64,000 nucleotides of DNA from Chrysoperla carnea (taxonomy: Eukaryota > Arthropoda > Insecta > Neuroptera > Chrysopidae). The DNA lies in NCBI RefSeq assembly GCF_905475395.1, contig NC_058337.1, forward strand, positions 87,228,368 through 87,292,367, read 5' to 3'. The translations under genes and the position numbers were made by a program. Each line of letters opens with the position of its first letter. Positions within the stretch are counted from its first letter, which is position 1. Below, piece by piece: positions 24,701 to 34,928 of the stretch. The notes under the pieces are model-generated. The model had not been told where the DNA came from and ran no database searches. It saw nothing but the letters and a program-made list of their open reading frames with translations.

Positions 24701-25630
24701 TTCAGCAAATGATTATGAAAAAGAAGATGAAAATTTTATATGGGATCCAACAACAATTCGTTTTAGGAAAATGCGAAAAATTATTATACCTACAGAAACA
24801 GTTCCGAAAAATCTTGTTAACGAAACAGAAACAAATATTTCATTTAATGAAATTCTTGAGAAATTAGAAACAGCTAAGACACTAGATATTATAGATTTCG
24901 TTCCTACACAAAATGAATCACCGAATATGGAAAATAAATTGGAACATGAAACTACAGATTTGAAAAATGCAAATTTAGATAAAAATAATCAAGGAAAAAT
25001 GAAAGAAACTCTTACAGCGTCATGTGCAGACGATAAACCAAATAATAATACAAATTTAAAAACTAAGAAATCCACTGAAAAGTTGAATAATCATTTAAAA
25101 AGTGTGAAAAAAAAGCATCATAAATCCGATGGTGTAGTAGATGGTGAAATAGTCCAGGGTGTAATAAAAAAAGAGCGTTTTAGTAAATTAACCAAAGATG
25201 AAAATGTAAATTTCAATGAAAAACAAGATGCATATGTTTTACAACAATTATTTTCACGAGGTATTTTGTATTTTTTATATATCATGTGAGCATAGCCGAA
25301 AACATCGCGATGTCATTTAACCATGGTTTTTTATTTATGGTATATTACTCTTGATTTCGATTTTAGTTTCAAACAATTTATAATATGTTAGAATAAAAAC
25401 TGCGCTAACACAGCGGTCAACTCTCGAAAACGTTGCTATCTCTCGTATCAATATATTAATTCGTATCCCGTTTTATTGTAGGAGTGCATACAGCTTTAAA
25501 ACATGATTCAATTGTTCGAAGTGAATATGAAGGGAAACATTCTTTGAAGGATCGAATAGAAGCTGAACGTAAGGCAAAAAGTGCATTAAAAGCCCTCAAA
25601 AGTACACGATTAAGAAAATGGCGGTGGTAA
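15732..25630 (+). CDS. ERCC6: ERCC6/CSB, SWI2/SNF2 translocase of transcription-coupled repair
   Basis: Thirteen exons: 15732-15767, 15825-16269, 16331-16556, 17616-17762, 17830-17960, 18016-18173, 19189-19386, 19790-19957, 21174-21578, 22879-23082, 24298-24462, 24525-25260 and 25482-25630. They total 3168 nt and 1055 residues with consistent phases. CSB binds stalled RNA polymerase II and starts transcription-coupled repair. The N-terminal 230 residues are acidic and serine-rich, with basic KRKR clusters (nuclear localisation) and two EYVP repeats. The helicase core follows: Walker [10 protein letters not shown] (258-266, Lys265), DEGH box (370-373), [18 protein letters not shown], and in the second lobe [16 protein letters not shown] and [10 protein letters not shown] (679-688). 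The stretch after the core ([16 protein letters not shown]..., [14 protein letters not shown]) is specific to CSB within SNF2 proteins. The tail is low-complexity and lysine-rich and ends at [15 protein letters not shown]. The human protein has 1493 residues, and its last ~300 have no counterpart here. A polyadenylation signal only 65 bases after the stop supports this end. Confidence 0.95.
16808..17430 (+). repeat. Dispersed repeat family A, copy 2, with internal duplication (CSB intron 3)
   Basis: Forward copy carrying the full set of landmarks: 'ataccatatgaaatatacatag', 'aaaaatattgatgcca', the 'tctgtctgtc' run, 'gtgaggtcgagttcgtaaatgagcaacatagg' and the tail 'tatttcaacaattaactcagtcaattg'. 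The GGTCCATAGGACCCAT block occurs twice (about 17090 and 17210), with 'gagcaacataggtca' before each. This is a local tandem duplication of roughly 120-130 bp within this copy. Confidence 0.8.
18205..18450 (+). repeat. Possible RTE-like non-LTR retrotransposon 3' fragment (CSB intron 6)
   Basis: The run 'acccccgataaatgcggttttttt' followed by 'aaaatcggttcatccgtttaggagctac' and 'gcagacacaaacattgacac' is typical of the 3' untranslated end of RTE-class elements in insects, known to me from general experience. No open frame remains. The rest of this intron, to 19188, shows nothing recognisable. Confidence 0.45.
19958..21173. other. CSB intron 8, no feature recognised
   Basis: 1.2 kb of intron. No copy of the main repeat families, no open frame with a recognisable domain and no clear inverted repeat was seen. 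Confidence 0.5.
21770..22245 (+). repeat. Diverged direct repeat (CSB intron 9)
   Basis: Two units: 21770-21985 and 22105-22245. Both contain 'tttaaaa(a/c)tcaactcatgttcat', then 'taatgatttcggt(g/a)gaaatc', 'aaatttatctgta' and 'aaatctaatcaactt'. The second unit is about 80 bp shorter between the first two blocks. No coding capacity. The remainder of the intron to 22878 shows nothing further. Confidence 0.7.
23651..24262 (+). repeat. Dispersed repeat family A, copy 3, ending next to CSB exon 11
   Basis: Forward copy with the usual blocks ('gtttataaatgagcaacatagg', 'aaaagtttaaatgtagaatg', 'gtgcgggcacaaatt') and the tail 'agtatttcaacaattaactcagtcca' at 24219-24244. The AG acceptor of exon 11 is at 24296-24297. 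The pyrimidine-rich stretch after the tail ('tttgtttttattta') continues in the way other family A copies do, so the acceptor region may partly derive from the repeat. Confidence 0.75.
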
Positions 25631-25694
25631 TTTATTTAAAAGTATTAATTTATAATTAATGTAAATAAATCTGTTACGGGTATTTTTTATTTTG

Positions 25695-25700
25695 AATAAA
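25695..25700 (+). terminator. Polyadenylation signal of CSB
   Basis: AATAAA begins 65 bases after the CSB stop codon (25630). Its closeness argues that the coding region truly ends at this exon. Confidence 0.6.
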
Positions 25701-27249
25701 AGTTTATATTTTATTATTTTTTTCACATTTTTAGTTTTTATTAATAAAAAAAGTGTGGCTTCTTTTTTTAGAGAAGGTGAATATTTCAATAATTGCAGGT
25801 AAGATAATAACAAATAGTATAAGTTTATTTTACTAGAGCTTTTAAGCGAACAAACTGCAAAAGCTCGCTTTAAAACAAGTTACAAAAGCTCGATTTGTTG
25901 TTCGCTTTGAAAAACATTCCCAAAGGCAGTGAGGGGCAGCTACTCTCCCCCTTTATTGCATGATACTTTTGTTTATTAGTTTTTACAAATTTTCTTCAAA
26001 ATCCGCTAAAAGTACTGCATCATCTGCGTACAGGATGTTGTTTATGTCCATTCACTGTGACTCGCTTATCTAAATAATCTAATATTTCGCTTATAACTCG
26101 TTCACTGTAGATATTATATAAAAAATATCACATTCCATGAAAAAAAATTAAGTTAGGAGTTGAAACTGCTGTTTTGGATAAGAGCAGGGGGCATTATGCG
26201 CAATCGACAAAAAGGTACGAGAAGCTTTTCATTATAACTCCGTTAATTTTCGCGCAAATGGCTTGAACTTTTTTTTTCCTTTTCAAGGTTTTTTATAGTA
26301 CTTTAAAAAGTGTATGATATACTTTTCACAAAAACGTAAAATTTTTTGGTTATTTGACGTTAAGTATTCCGAATTTCAATTGCTAATAACTCGGAAAGTA
26401 TTGACTTTTCGAAATATACAAAAATGACATGTTTTGCTTATATTCCATCGTTCTATTGCTTGCCATTGTCATTTTTTACATATATTTTTTCACTCCACCA
26501 GAAGGGGTGATTACCACTTCCTGGTCTAGTAAGTCCTTTTGATTTAGAGGGTGTACAAAGCTTAATGCCAAATTTTCAGATCAATCGGGGCTATAGGAAA
26601 GAATTTAAATGATTAAGCCTCTTTTACTGAAGTACAACGACAATTGTTTGCTTGCGGGTATAACCTTTGTACAGTTTTTTATAAAATTCCGATTTGAAAT
26701 TCATGCTCATCTTTTCGAAATTGATTATTGGGTCTACTAAGGCCACAATAATATTGAAACAAGGCCATTCATCCCCCTGATTTAAATTTTTTCTCGCCCC
26801 TAATGAAAAGTAAAATGTAAGGTATGCTCGCTTCGGTAGTAGATATAATACTGCTTCCACATTCCGACATATTGCCTAGTTTCGTTTTTTACGTAGCCTG
26901 ATGCCAAAGAATACAGACCGTATTCTGTATTCTTTGCTGATGCATCCGATTGTGAGAGTAGTACGTCTTGTATCTATTACCGACTTATGCACGCCTTTTA
27001 TTTACCATTTATGTATCTATGCCTATGGTTTATATCTTAAATGAAAAATTTCAAATCTTACCAAAATTAATCAACATTAAAATCATCACTCGACCACAGA
27101 TTATAATTTATTTTTTAAATTTAAAATTATAATTTGTGCACCCGGCATAATAATCAGCTCAAGCATTATTTTCGAATTTTGATAAGGAAAATTTGAATTC
27201 TGTTCCCTATAAAACAAACCCTTGAGGGAAACTGACTGCATAATTGTTT

Positions 27250-27548
27250 ATAATAAGTGGTTTACAAGATGGGTCCTACGGACCCAAGGCCCAATTGACC
27301 TATGATGCTCATTTACGAACTTGACCTCACTTTTTACGTCCTGAGTACGCTGTAAAAATTTCAGCTCGATATCTTTTTTCGTTTTTGAGTTATCGTGTCC
27401 ACAGACGGACGGACGGTCAACCGGAAATGGATTAATTAGGTGATTCTATGAGCACTTATACCAAAATTTTTTTCGTAGCATCAATATTTTTAAGCGTTAC
27501 AAACTTGGGATGAAACTTAATATACTATGTATATTTCATATATACATG
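27250..27548 (-). repeat. Dispersed repeat family A, copy 4
   Basis: Reverse-orientation copy: 'tttacaagatgggtcctacggaccca', 'gctcatttacgaacttgacctcac', 'tgagttatcgtg', 'acggacggac', 'ccaaaatttttttcgtagcatcaatatttttaagcgttac', ending in 'tttcatatatacatggtataaaa'. It abuts a family B copy directly. Confidence 0.85.
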
Positions 27549-27885
27549 GTATAAAAATCGTAATTTTTAAACTGTATATCACGTGACCTAAAACGCGGGT
27601 AAGCCCTGCTGTGGCGGTATGAGTTATAGACCATCAGTTAGTTCAGTGTAGACAGCTGGTTATAATATATACATAGATAATAAGTATTTATATTTATTAT
27701 AATCAGATGTCCATGAATATATCTGTCAAATTTATTTGTGTTATTTCGTATAGTGATACCCATATTACGTCATCAAATTGGATGCCCGCGTTTTTGACAG
27801 TTTAAAAAATAAATTTTTTGTGGCTTTTTATTAGCAAAATCAACATTTTGAAGTACTTTTTCAAAAATAGTGGAATACCCTATTA
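27549..27885 (+). mobile_element. TIR element family B, copy 1 (5'-truncated)
   Basis: Begins at 'aatcgtaatttttaaactg', internal to the full element, and ends in AATACCCTATTA, the complement of the family's left end TAATAGGGTATT. Shares 'acctaaaacgcgggtaagccctgct', 'agaccatcagttagttcagtgtagacagctgg' and 'acgtcatcaaattggatgcccgcgtttttgacag' with copies 2 and 3. The 'gatgtcata' seen in the others is missing here. Confidence 0.8.
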
Positions 27886-28178
27886 CACAATGGAAAGTGT
27901 GGTGAAATAGAATATAACTATGCTCATTGATAATAAACCTACTACAACCTAAGTTATTTATTTGATTTATCTATGGATAAACCTCGCAAAAATAAAGCCT
28001 TACAGGTGATAATGATATCTGATTAGGTATAATAGACGCGAAAATTAACAATATAAACAAGTTTATAGTTTTTGTTGATAATGAGTTCCTTCAAAATATG
28101 AATATCTGTCATCTTTGAGAGTATTATTAAAACAATTGAAAAATAATATTTATTTATGTTTTGTTTTATGTAGACAAA

Positions 28179-31100
28179 ATGAAGATAGAGTCGATTATAA
28201 TTTGTTCAATTTTCTTGATTAACCTCATGCAATCATCATTTTGCAAAACAATAAAACCACCGAAAATAGGTTATATTTTAGGTATATTATTTGAGAATGT
28301 TACATTAAAAGCTTTCATTTTTTTAGCAATTATTGGTGCTGGAATTGGTGGAGCTTCAGCTGCATACTTTTTAAATGAATTATTTGGAGATGACGGTGCT
28401 AATATCCATATATATGAGAGGGAAGTTGTTGGAGGCCGGTTGGCGACTACAAACATAAATGGACGTTATTTTGAAGTCGGTGGTTCGGTAATTCATCCCA
28501 GAAATAAATACTTATCTCAGTTTATGGATTTATTTGGTAATTATTTGGCAATTTTACTAAAATAATAGGATTCTTTTTACCTAGTTTGATTAATTTGTGT
28601 ATATAGGTTTGAAAAAACGTTTTGAAAAATCATCGTCAACATTTGCATTATATGATGGTGAAAAATTTGTTTTTCAAAGTAGCAAATATTATTTGATAAA
28701 TGTAATGAAAGTTCTTTGGCGATATGGATTTGAATTTAAGACACTTGATTCTACTATTGATAGCATTCTTAACGAATTTGATCGGTAAATAAGTATGTTT
28801 TAAAAAAATCCCTTTTATAGAAATAAAAAATTCGGCAGTGTTTAATTTTTTAAATCACGGGGTCTACAAAATATCATGGAAGCCGTAACTTGTCTAATGC
28901 TAAGATGTTTATGAAAATGGATTACAATGGGTGCGTTTGGCAGAAAAAAACGCTTAAGAGCGCTTACTAGCGCTGAAAAACTATCTTCCATCTCTTCTTC
29001 ATCATTCACAACATTATTTAATATATTATTCATTATTGGTAATTTTTTAATATGAATAATTTACAAACATATATTTAAATTAGGTTAGGTTCCCCGGTTA
29101 AAGCTAACTTAGCGCCATTTTGCTTACAAGCGCTTCCTAGCGCTTTTTTCTGCTAAACGCACCCATTAATTCATACTTTATTATTTATTATTTGCTTTAC
29201 TTCATTATAGAGTAGGATAAAATTCTGGTAGAAATACTTATTTATATAAAACAAAAATTGGTTTAGGAAATAGACTTTTTTCATGAAAAACAGAAATGCT
29301 TTTTGATAATTTTTTATGAAAATATAGGTCGAGTATAGCCTGTAACTCAAAAATTACGCATTTTTTAAAATAAAAACACTATGAACAAAATTTTTTAAAA
29401 GTTACAATATTTGAAATATTTTAAAACGATTTTTTTTGGCTCCACCGCACACGTGATCTGTGATACCAATCCGACAAGCAATGACAGCAAAACAGTGTCA
29501 ACAGTTGTATTAAATATATCACTATTATCAACTTTAAATGACATCAAACCAACCTTCGTGTAACATCGGGTGTTTCCGGATCGTTTTCGCCAATTTGAAT
29601 TTTAATGATTTTCATTGTCTGTTTTCTCGGTCATATGGCTCCAAAATAATCGGGGGAAAAAATTAGCCCATTTATCAAGACATTTACTTTCATTTAAAAA
29701 AAAGAAAAAAAAATGTGAAAAAGGTCTATTGGGGAAAAAATCGAAATGTATTTTAAAACTCTAGTGTTAATTAAGATTACTAGACAAGCATTTGTCAATA
29801 ATTAGTTTACGTTTGAATGTAACATATTATATATCAAAATTAGTCGAACGGACCATGATGTAAATATTGTGTGCATAATTAAAATGTGAACAACAATAAT
29901 AAAGTAACTCTAGTGTTTATTGTAATTTAACAATAATGTGAAAATAAAAAAAAATCATTGCCTGTAATGTCACTCATAGGAGTAAAGAGCTTTTTAGATA
30001 TTTTTTAGACAACAATTTAATAAACTGTTAAAATAGCGTTATTACTCTCATATATTTGCGCTATTACGTTATAGAGTTTAATATTAAATTTTTAAAACAT
30101 GAGCGTCCAGTCGAGTCCGTCGAGTGGTTACACAAATCTTACCTGTTGGGTCAACCTTCTTTCTTAATCTTATATAAGCATTAAAAAATAAAAAAGCCAC
30201 TAAATTTCCGAATCCGTTTACAGTTCTGATATAGCCTGGAAACTAGAACAATCGGCTGGTATATCCCTGCGAGGGAGCACTTAGCGCTAAATAATAACAT
30301 TTAAAATATGCTCACTTTGGTACAAGTTTTTTCGAATGAAGAAATGGGAAATGATCCCTGATTCACAGATAAAAAATTTTCGGATCTGAAAAAAGCATGT
30401 ATACTTTTTTAGCATATACGAATTGCAAAACAATGGCGAATCTTTTAAAACTGTGGAACAGCTATTAAATGCTATGTCACCGTCTTTTGTGGATGCATTA
30501 ACTAATACTACATACAAGGTTCTCAAAGATCAACATTTTTCTGATCGCATGATCAATGAAATTGTTCGAGCTGCATTAAGAGTCAATTATGGTCAAGATA
30601 TAGATGTTCATTTCTTTGTTGGTATGTATTTTATTTATTCAAATCTGTTTCTTTTTTATATTTACACGATCAAGGAATTCGAAAAAGACGAATTGACTTT
30701 ATTATTATCCACAACACGTTTTTAGTACTACTACTATCTTACCATTATGCAACAGTGTCATATTTCAGTTTGAACTCGAGCTGCACACTTTTACAGAATT
30801 CATGCCTAACAGACTCGATAAACGAAAAATTTAGTCCTCTTGGTTTCACATTCTTCGACTTTATCTAATAATATCAGTTTGCGTGGATTGATTACAAGAA
30901 TTAATGATCAACAGTCGACTAGGTTACAGATGGTTTAAACTACATTCCCATCATTTAAATTCGATTTCAAATAAAGATGAATGTTTATAAAGTATACTTC
31001 TTTGTTTATGTAGGAAGTGTCTCGCTTGCTGGTACAGCCGATGCATTATTTTCCATTAAAGGTGGTAATAAACAAGTTCCAGAAAAACTGCTACAACATA

Positions 31101-31798
31101 CACCAGTTGTAACCATTCCAAGAGAGATTCAAAGTATAACATTGAATTTGAATTCGAAAGCAGGTCGCTATTTATTGAACTTTACACGGAACGAACATCA
31201 AGTCCACGATAACGAACATGGAGAATTTTATGATATTGTAATTCTTGCTACGCCTATGACACTAGATATAAAAAATCGAATTAAATTTATAAATTTTCCA
31301 AAGCAGATTCAATTCTTGGGAAACTATCATCGTACTGTTTGTACTCTAGTTAATGGTGATCTAAATTATAAATTTTTTAATCTAGATTCTAAAGTAACTG
31401 ATATATTAACTGTAAACGATACATTTTTTAATTCGGTCAGTTCAATTGTTGATGTCAATTATTCGGGAGAAGATATTGATAGTAATGTTTGGAAAATATT
31501 TTCACCAAATATTTTAACAGAAGCTGAAATTAATAAACTATTTAAAACTATTAAATCGAAGAAAATTATTGATTGGAAGGCATATCCAGCGTATGATACA
31601 ATAAAACGAACAGATAGTTTTATATTAGACGATTATATGTTTCATGTAAACGCAATTGAATGGGCTGCTAGTGCTATGGAAATGAGTGCGATTGGAGCAA
31701 AAAATGTTGCTATATTAGCATATGAAGTTTGGAACAATAAAAAAGTAATATCTAAATATAATCAAACTACCCATAAGGAACAAAAAGTTGAACTTTGA
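28179..31798 (+). CDS. PCYOX1: Prenylcysteine oxidase (lysosomal flavoprotein)
   Basis: Five exons: 28179-28269, 28327-28536, 28607-28784, 30413-30621 and 31014-31798 (TGA). Phases agree; 1473 nt encode 490 residues, close to the 505 of human PCYOX1. The enzyme uses FAD and oxygen to cleave the thioether of farnesyl- or geranylgeranylcysteine released when prenylated proteins are degraded. The start at 28179 gives a classical signal peptide (MKIESIIICSIFLINL..., about 22 residues). FAD-binding follows: AIIGAGIGGASAA (Gly34, Gly36, Gly38 and Gly39 region), an acidic strand end IHIYEREVVGGRLAT, then EVGGSVIHPRN. All of these are hallmarks of the family. Later exons keep GLKKRFE, the VNYGQ region and SLAGTADALFSIKGGNK. 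The last exon covers the C-terminal half, with WKAYPAY and an aliphatic stretch EMSAIGAKNVAILA near the end. Intron 1 is only 57 nt and keeps frame if retained. Polyadenylation signal at 31863. Confidence 0.95.
28927..29166. mobile_element. 240-bp inverted-repeat element (MITE) in prenylcysteine oxidase intron 3
   Basis: Begins ATGGGTGCGTTTGGCAGAAA and ends in the complement of ATGGGTGCGTTTAGCAGAAA. The arms continue with repeated AGCGCT motifs (aagagcgcttactagcgct; aagcgcttcctagcgct). Centre AT-rich. A clear target duplication is not visible. It contains a short TTAGGTTAGG at about 29082-29092. Confidence 0.8.
30622..31013. other. Prenylcysteine oxidase intron 4, no feature recognised
   Basis: 392-bp GT-AG intron with no repeat or peptide that I recognise. 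Confidence 0.6.
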
Positions 31799-31862
31799 AA
31801 GTATATTCCGGTGATTATAATTTGGAACGTAATTTAATTCTAAGTGTTGATTTTGTATTATA

Positions 31863-31868
31863 AATAAA
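31863..31868 (+). terminator. Polyadenylation signal of prenylcysteine oxidase
   Basis: AATAAA 65 bases after the stop codon at 31798. Confidence 0.6.
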
Positions 31869-32272
31869 TTTTGTCATTTTTTACTGAAATATATTTGGTT
31901 TTTCTTCTACAATAAAAAAAACATCTCACTTTAGAAGATATTTACAGAGTGTCTCTAAATGGTCTGTACAATGCTCTACCAGGTATAGTAGAGCTCGAAA
32001 TATGTCGATTTAGAGAAAATTGCGTTTAAATAATTATTTATTTTTCTAGTGAATATTTTTGACAACCAACCGTAAATGAATGAAACTGCCGTTACTATTA
32101 TCTCCGTTTTACTAACATTAACTGCCAGTTTTCGAAATAGAACAATGATTAATATACTTTACTAATATTTGCGAAGTAATTTGAATCAAAGGAAATAATG
32201 TATAAAATAAATCGAGCCGTTTTGGAAGATACGAGGTAACAAAAAAAAAACAAATATACTAGATATATATAG

Positions 32273-33013
32273 TGTGTCCCCGGATAGAGGTAACTTTACT
32301 TGTAAATTTCCTTATTTTGCATTTTAAGATAAAAAGTCATTCTTTATAAGAAGTTTTGCTTATTATGAAAAGTATGTAGGAATATTTAAAACTTCTAAAT
32401 AATGTACAGGTTAGACAAAAATTTGGCATCACTATTTTTTTTTTTTGGTAAACTACCCTTTGTTTTTAAAGTTGACAACATGTTACTAAAAAAAGTTACT
32501 CGAAATTAACAATTATGACTCTATACAAAATATCAAGAAGATCCGTGTACTTTAATTATACCATCATTTTTTATTTCAACAGAAGCTCTAATTATAAAAA
32601 ACGTAAGAAAGAAAATAATAATAAATCAATTAACATGTACTATTCGAGAGTGTATTTTTTTGTGGACTAGTTTAGAAAATTAAAAAGAAAATTTATTTTC
32701 TCGGATAAACATTCTCTAAGAATGGAATTGTCAAACTTGGAAAGATCTTCTTGATATTTTGTATAGAGTCATAATTGTTAATTTCGAGTAACTTTTTTTA
32801 GTAACATTCTGTCAACTTTAAAAACGAAGGATAGTTTACCCAAAAAAAAAATAGTGATGCCAAATTTGTGGCTAACCTGTACATTATTTAGAAGTTTTAA
32901 ATATACCTACATACTTTTCATAATAAGCAAAACTTCTTATAAATAATGACTTTTTTTCTTAAAATGCAAAATAAGGAAATTTACAAGTAAAGTTACCTCT
33001 ATCCGGGGACACA
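32273..33013. mobile_element. Long-hairpin TIR element family C, copy 1
   Basis: Ends are TGTGTCCCCGGATAGAGGTAA and its complement. The arms are about 275 bp each and match almost throughout ('tttacttgtaaatttccttattttgcatttt', 'agaagttttgcttatt', 'acttctaaataatgtacagg', 'gttactcgaaattaacaattatgac', 'caagaagatc'), around a centre of roughly 190 bp. No transposase frame. A transcript through it would fold into a very long hairpin. The right arm has small indels relative to the left. Confidence 0.9.
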
Positions 33014-33780
33014 TGTATATACTTGTATATACATACACACAAGATATGCGCGAAAAACATAACCACTACTTGGCAGTCGGGTAATAAGAGATATATTTTT
33101 AGTTTAACCCAAAATAAACACATTTGTGTTTGGCATCGTATGTATTTCGTAACAAATTTTCCTATTTTTCCGAAAATTTTTGTCTATTCTAAATATAGCT
33201 TCAAAATGTTTGTATTTAGAACTTGTAGTTGGCAAGTAAAGTTTTGTCTTAGTTAATTTAGAAAAGTTAATACTTTAATACTTTTTTCTTAAAGTGATAT
33301 TTATGGAATTATCAGAAAAAGTTGTTTATACGCTTGAAGAGTGCGCGGCGTCACGAGTCTATTTTGATTCTCATATAACATTTCATTCATATTAATTTTT
33401 ACATTAAAATCGAAATTTTTTCTATTTCTTTTAGCTTTTTTTTTATTGATTGTTACCTTTAAAAAATAATTTCACCAAACTACAATAAAATGCAAATTCA
33501 TTTTATTAATCATGAATTTAGATACATTTTTAATAGCAATATAATATATATCATGAAATACAATCACAATCTCACAATGAAATTACAATATTATTTGATA
33601 TTCATTTCTTTTATTGAACACGTTAGCTAATTATTAGTTAAGTTTTAGTAGTAAAAGATTACCACCAAATCACACAGTAAAATAGTTATATGTAGGCGTT
33701 ATCACATAAACCGGTACAAATTTTATTAAACGACCTATTGTTTCATAAAACGAAAAAACTATACGAGCTTCACAAAGGCA

Positions 33781-34928
33781 TAATAGACTGTCAGTTCGTA
33801 ATAGAAAAATATAATCAATTTTTTACATTCTGGCAACGATTGAGGACATATAAACAGCCACAAGCAACAGAAAAACATATAAAATATCATTCTTAACGAA
33901 TTAATGCATAGTTAAAAATTAACTTTTACACGAGAAAACCACCTGGCAATCAATTTTTAGTGTATTGAACAGTCTTTCCTTGTATTTAAATGAATGGCAG
34001 ATTGTAAAAAGTTTTTCTCTGTGTCTTACAAGCAAATTTTAATTTTTAACTATGCATTAATTCGTTATGAATGTTATTTTATACATTTTCTATTGTTTGT
34101 GGCTGTATATATAGTGTGTCCCCGAATAGAGGTAACTATACTTGTAAATTTCCTTATTTTGCATTTTAAGAAAAAAAGTCAGACTTTATAAGAAGTTTTG
34201 CTTATTCTGAAAAGTATGTAGTAATATTTAAAATTTATTAATAATATACAGGGTAGCCAAAAATTTGGAATCACTATTTTTATTTTTGGTAAACTATCCT
34301 TCTTTTTTATAAGTAGGCGAAATTTTACTAAGAAAAGTTACTCGCAATTAATAATTATGACTCTATACAAAATATTAAGAAGATCCGTGTACTTTAATTA
34401 TACCATCATTTTTTATTTGAACAAAAGCTCTAATTATAAAAAAACGTAAGAACGAAAATAATAATAAATCAATGAAAATGTACTATCCGAGAGTGTATTT
34501 TTTGTGGACTAGTTTAGAAAATTAAAAAGAAAATTTATTTTCTCGGATAAACATTCACTAAGAATGGAATTGTCAAAATTGGAAAGATCTTCTTGATATT
34601 TTGTATACAGTCATAATTGTTAATTTCGAGTAACTTTTTTTAGTAACATTTTGTCAACTTTTAAAAACGAAGGGTAGTTTACCCAAAAAAAAAAAAATAA
34701 TGATACCAAATTTTTGGTTACCCTATGCATTATTTAGAAGTTTTAAATATACCTACATACATTTCATAATAAGCAAAACTTCTTATAAAGAATGACTTTC
34801 TTTCTTAAAATGCAAAATTAGAAAATTTACAAGCATAATTACCTCTATCCGGGGACACACTGCATATCCCCTATCGTTGGAAGACTGTAAAAAAATTATG
34901 TTTTTCTGTTACGAGCTAACGGTCTATA
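33781..34928. mobile_element. Palindromic element E, interrupted by family C copy 2
   Basis: The left arm (33781-33922) is the diverged reverse complement of a right arm that is split: 34039-34112 pairs with about 33848-33922, and 34862-34928 pairs with about 33781-33846. The pairing blocks 'agactgtcagttcgtaatagaaaaa', 'caacgat' and 'ttcttaacgaattaatgcatag' all find their partners. The gap between the two right-arm pieces is exactly family C copy 2. Element E was therefore in place first and C inserted later. Confidence 0.8.
34113..34861. mobile_element. Long-hairpin TIR element family C, copy 2 (nested)
   Basis: Same structure and centre orientation as 32273-33013, with ends AGTGTGTCCCCGAATAGAGG and the complement of AGTGTGTCCCCGGATAGAGG. 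Length is 749 bp against 741 for copy 1. The two copies differ by scattered substitutions and by the length of an A/T run, so they are not a recent tandem duplication. It interrupts the right arm of element E. Confidence 0.9.

Larger units (their letters stand above)
25701..28178. other. Intergenic region between CSB and prenylcysteine oxidase
   Basis: 2.5 kb without a recognisable gene. Its right half holds family A copy 4 (27250-27548) fused to a truncated family B copy (27549-27885). A short hairpin, CAAAGAATACAG against its complement, lies at about 26905-26940. The 78-codon reverse frame at 26624-26860 has no recognisable domain. The left half shows nothing else. Confidence 0.5.

Noticed and set aside
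28842-29033. 63-codon reverse frame in prenylcysteine oxidase intron 3
   Set aside because: It overlaps the end of the inverted-repeat element at 28927-29166 and is not conserved protein.
29082-29093. TTAGGTTAGG as an internal telomere repeat
   Set aside because: Only about two units, inside a 240-bp inverted-repeat element; chance or part of that element.
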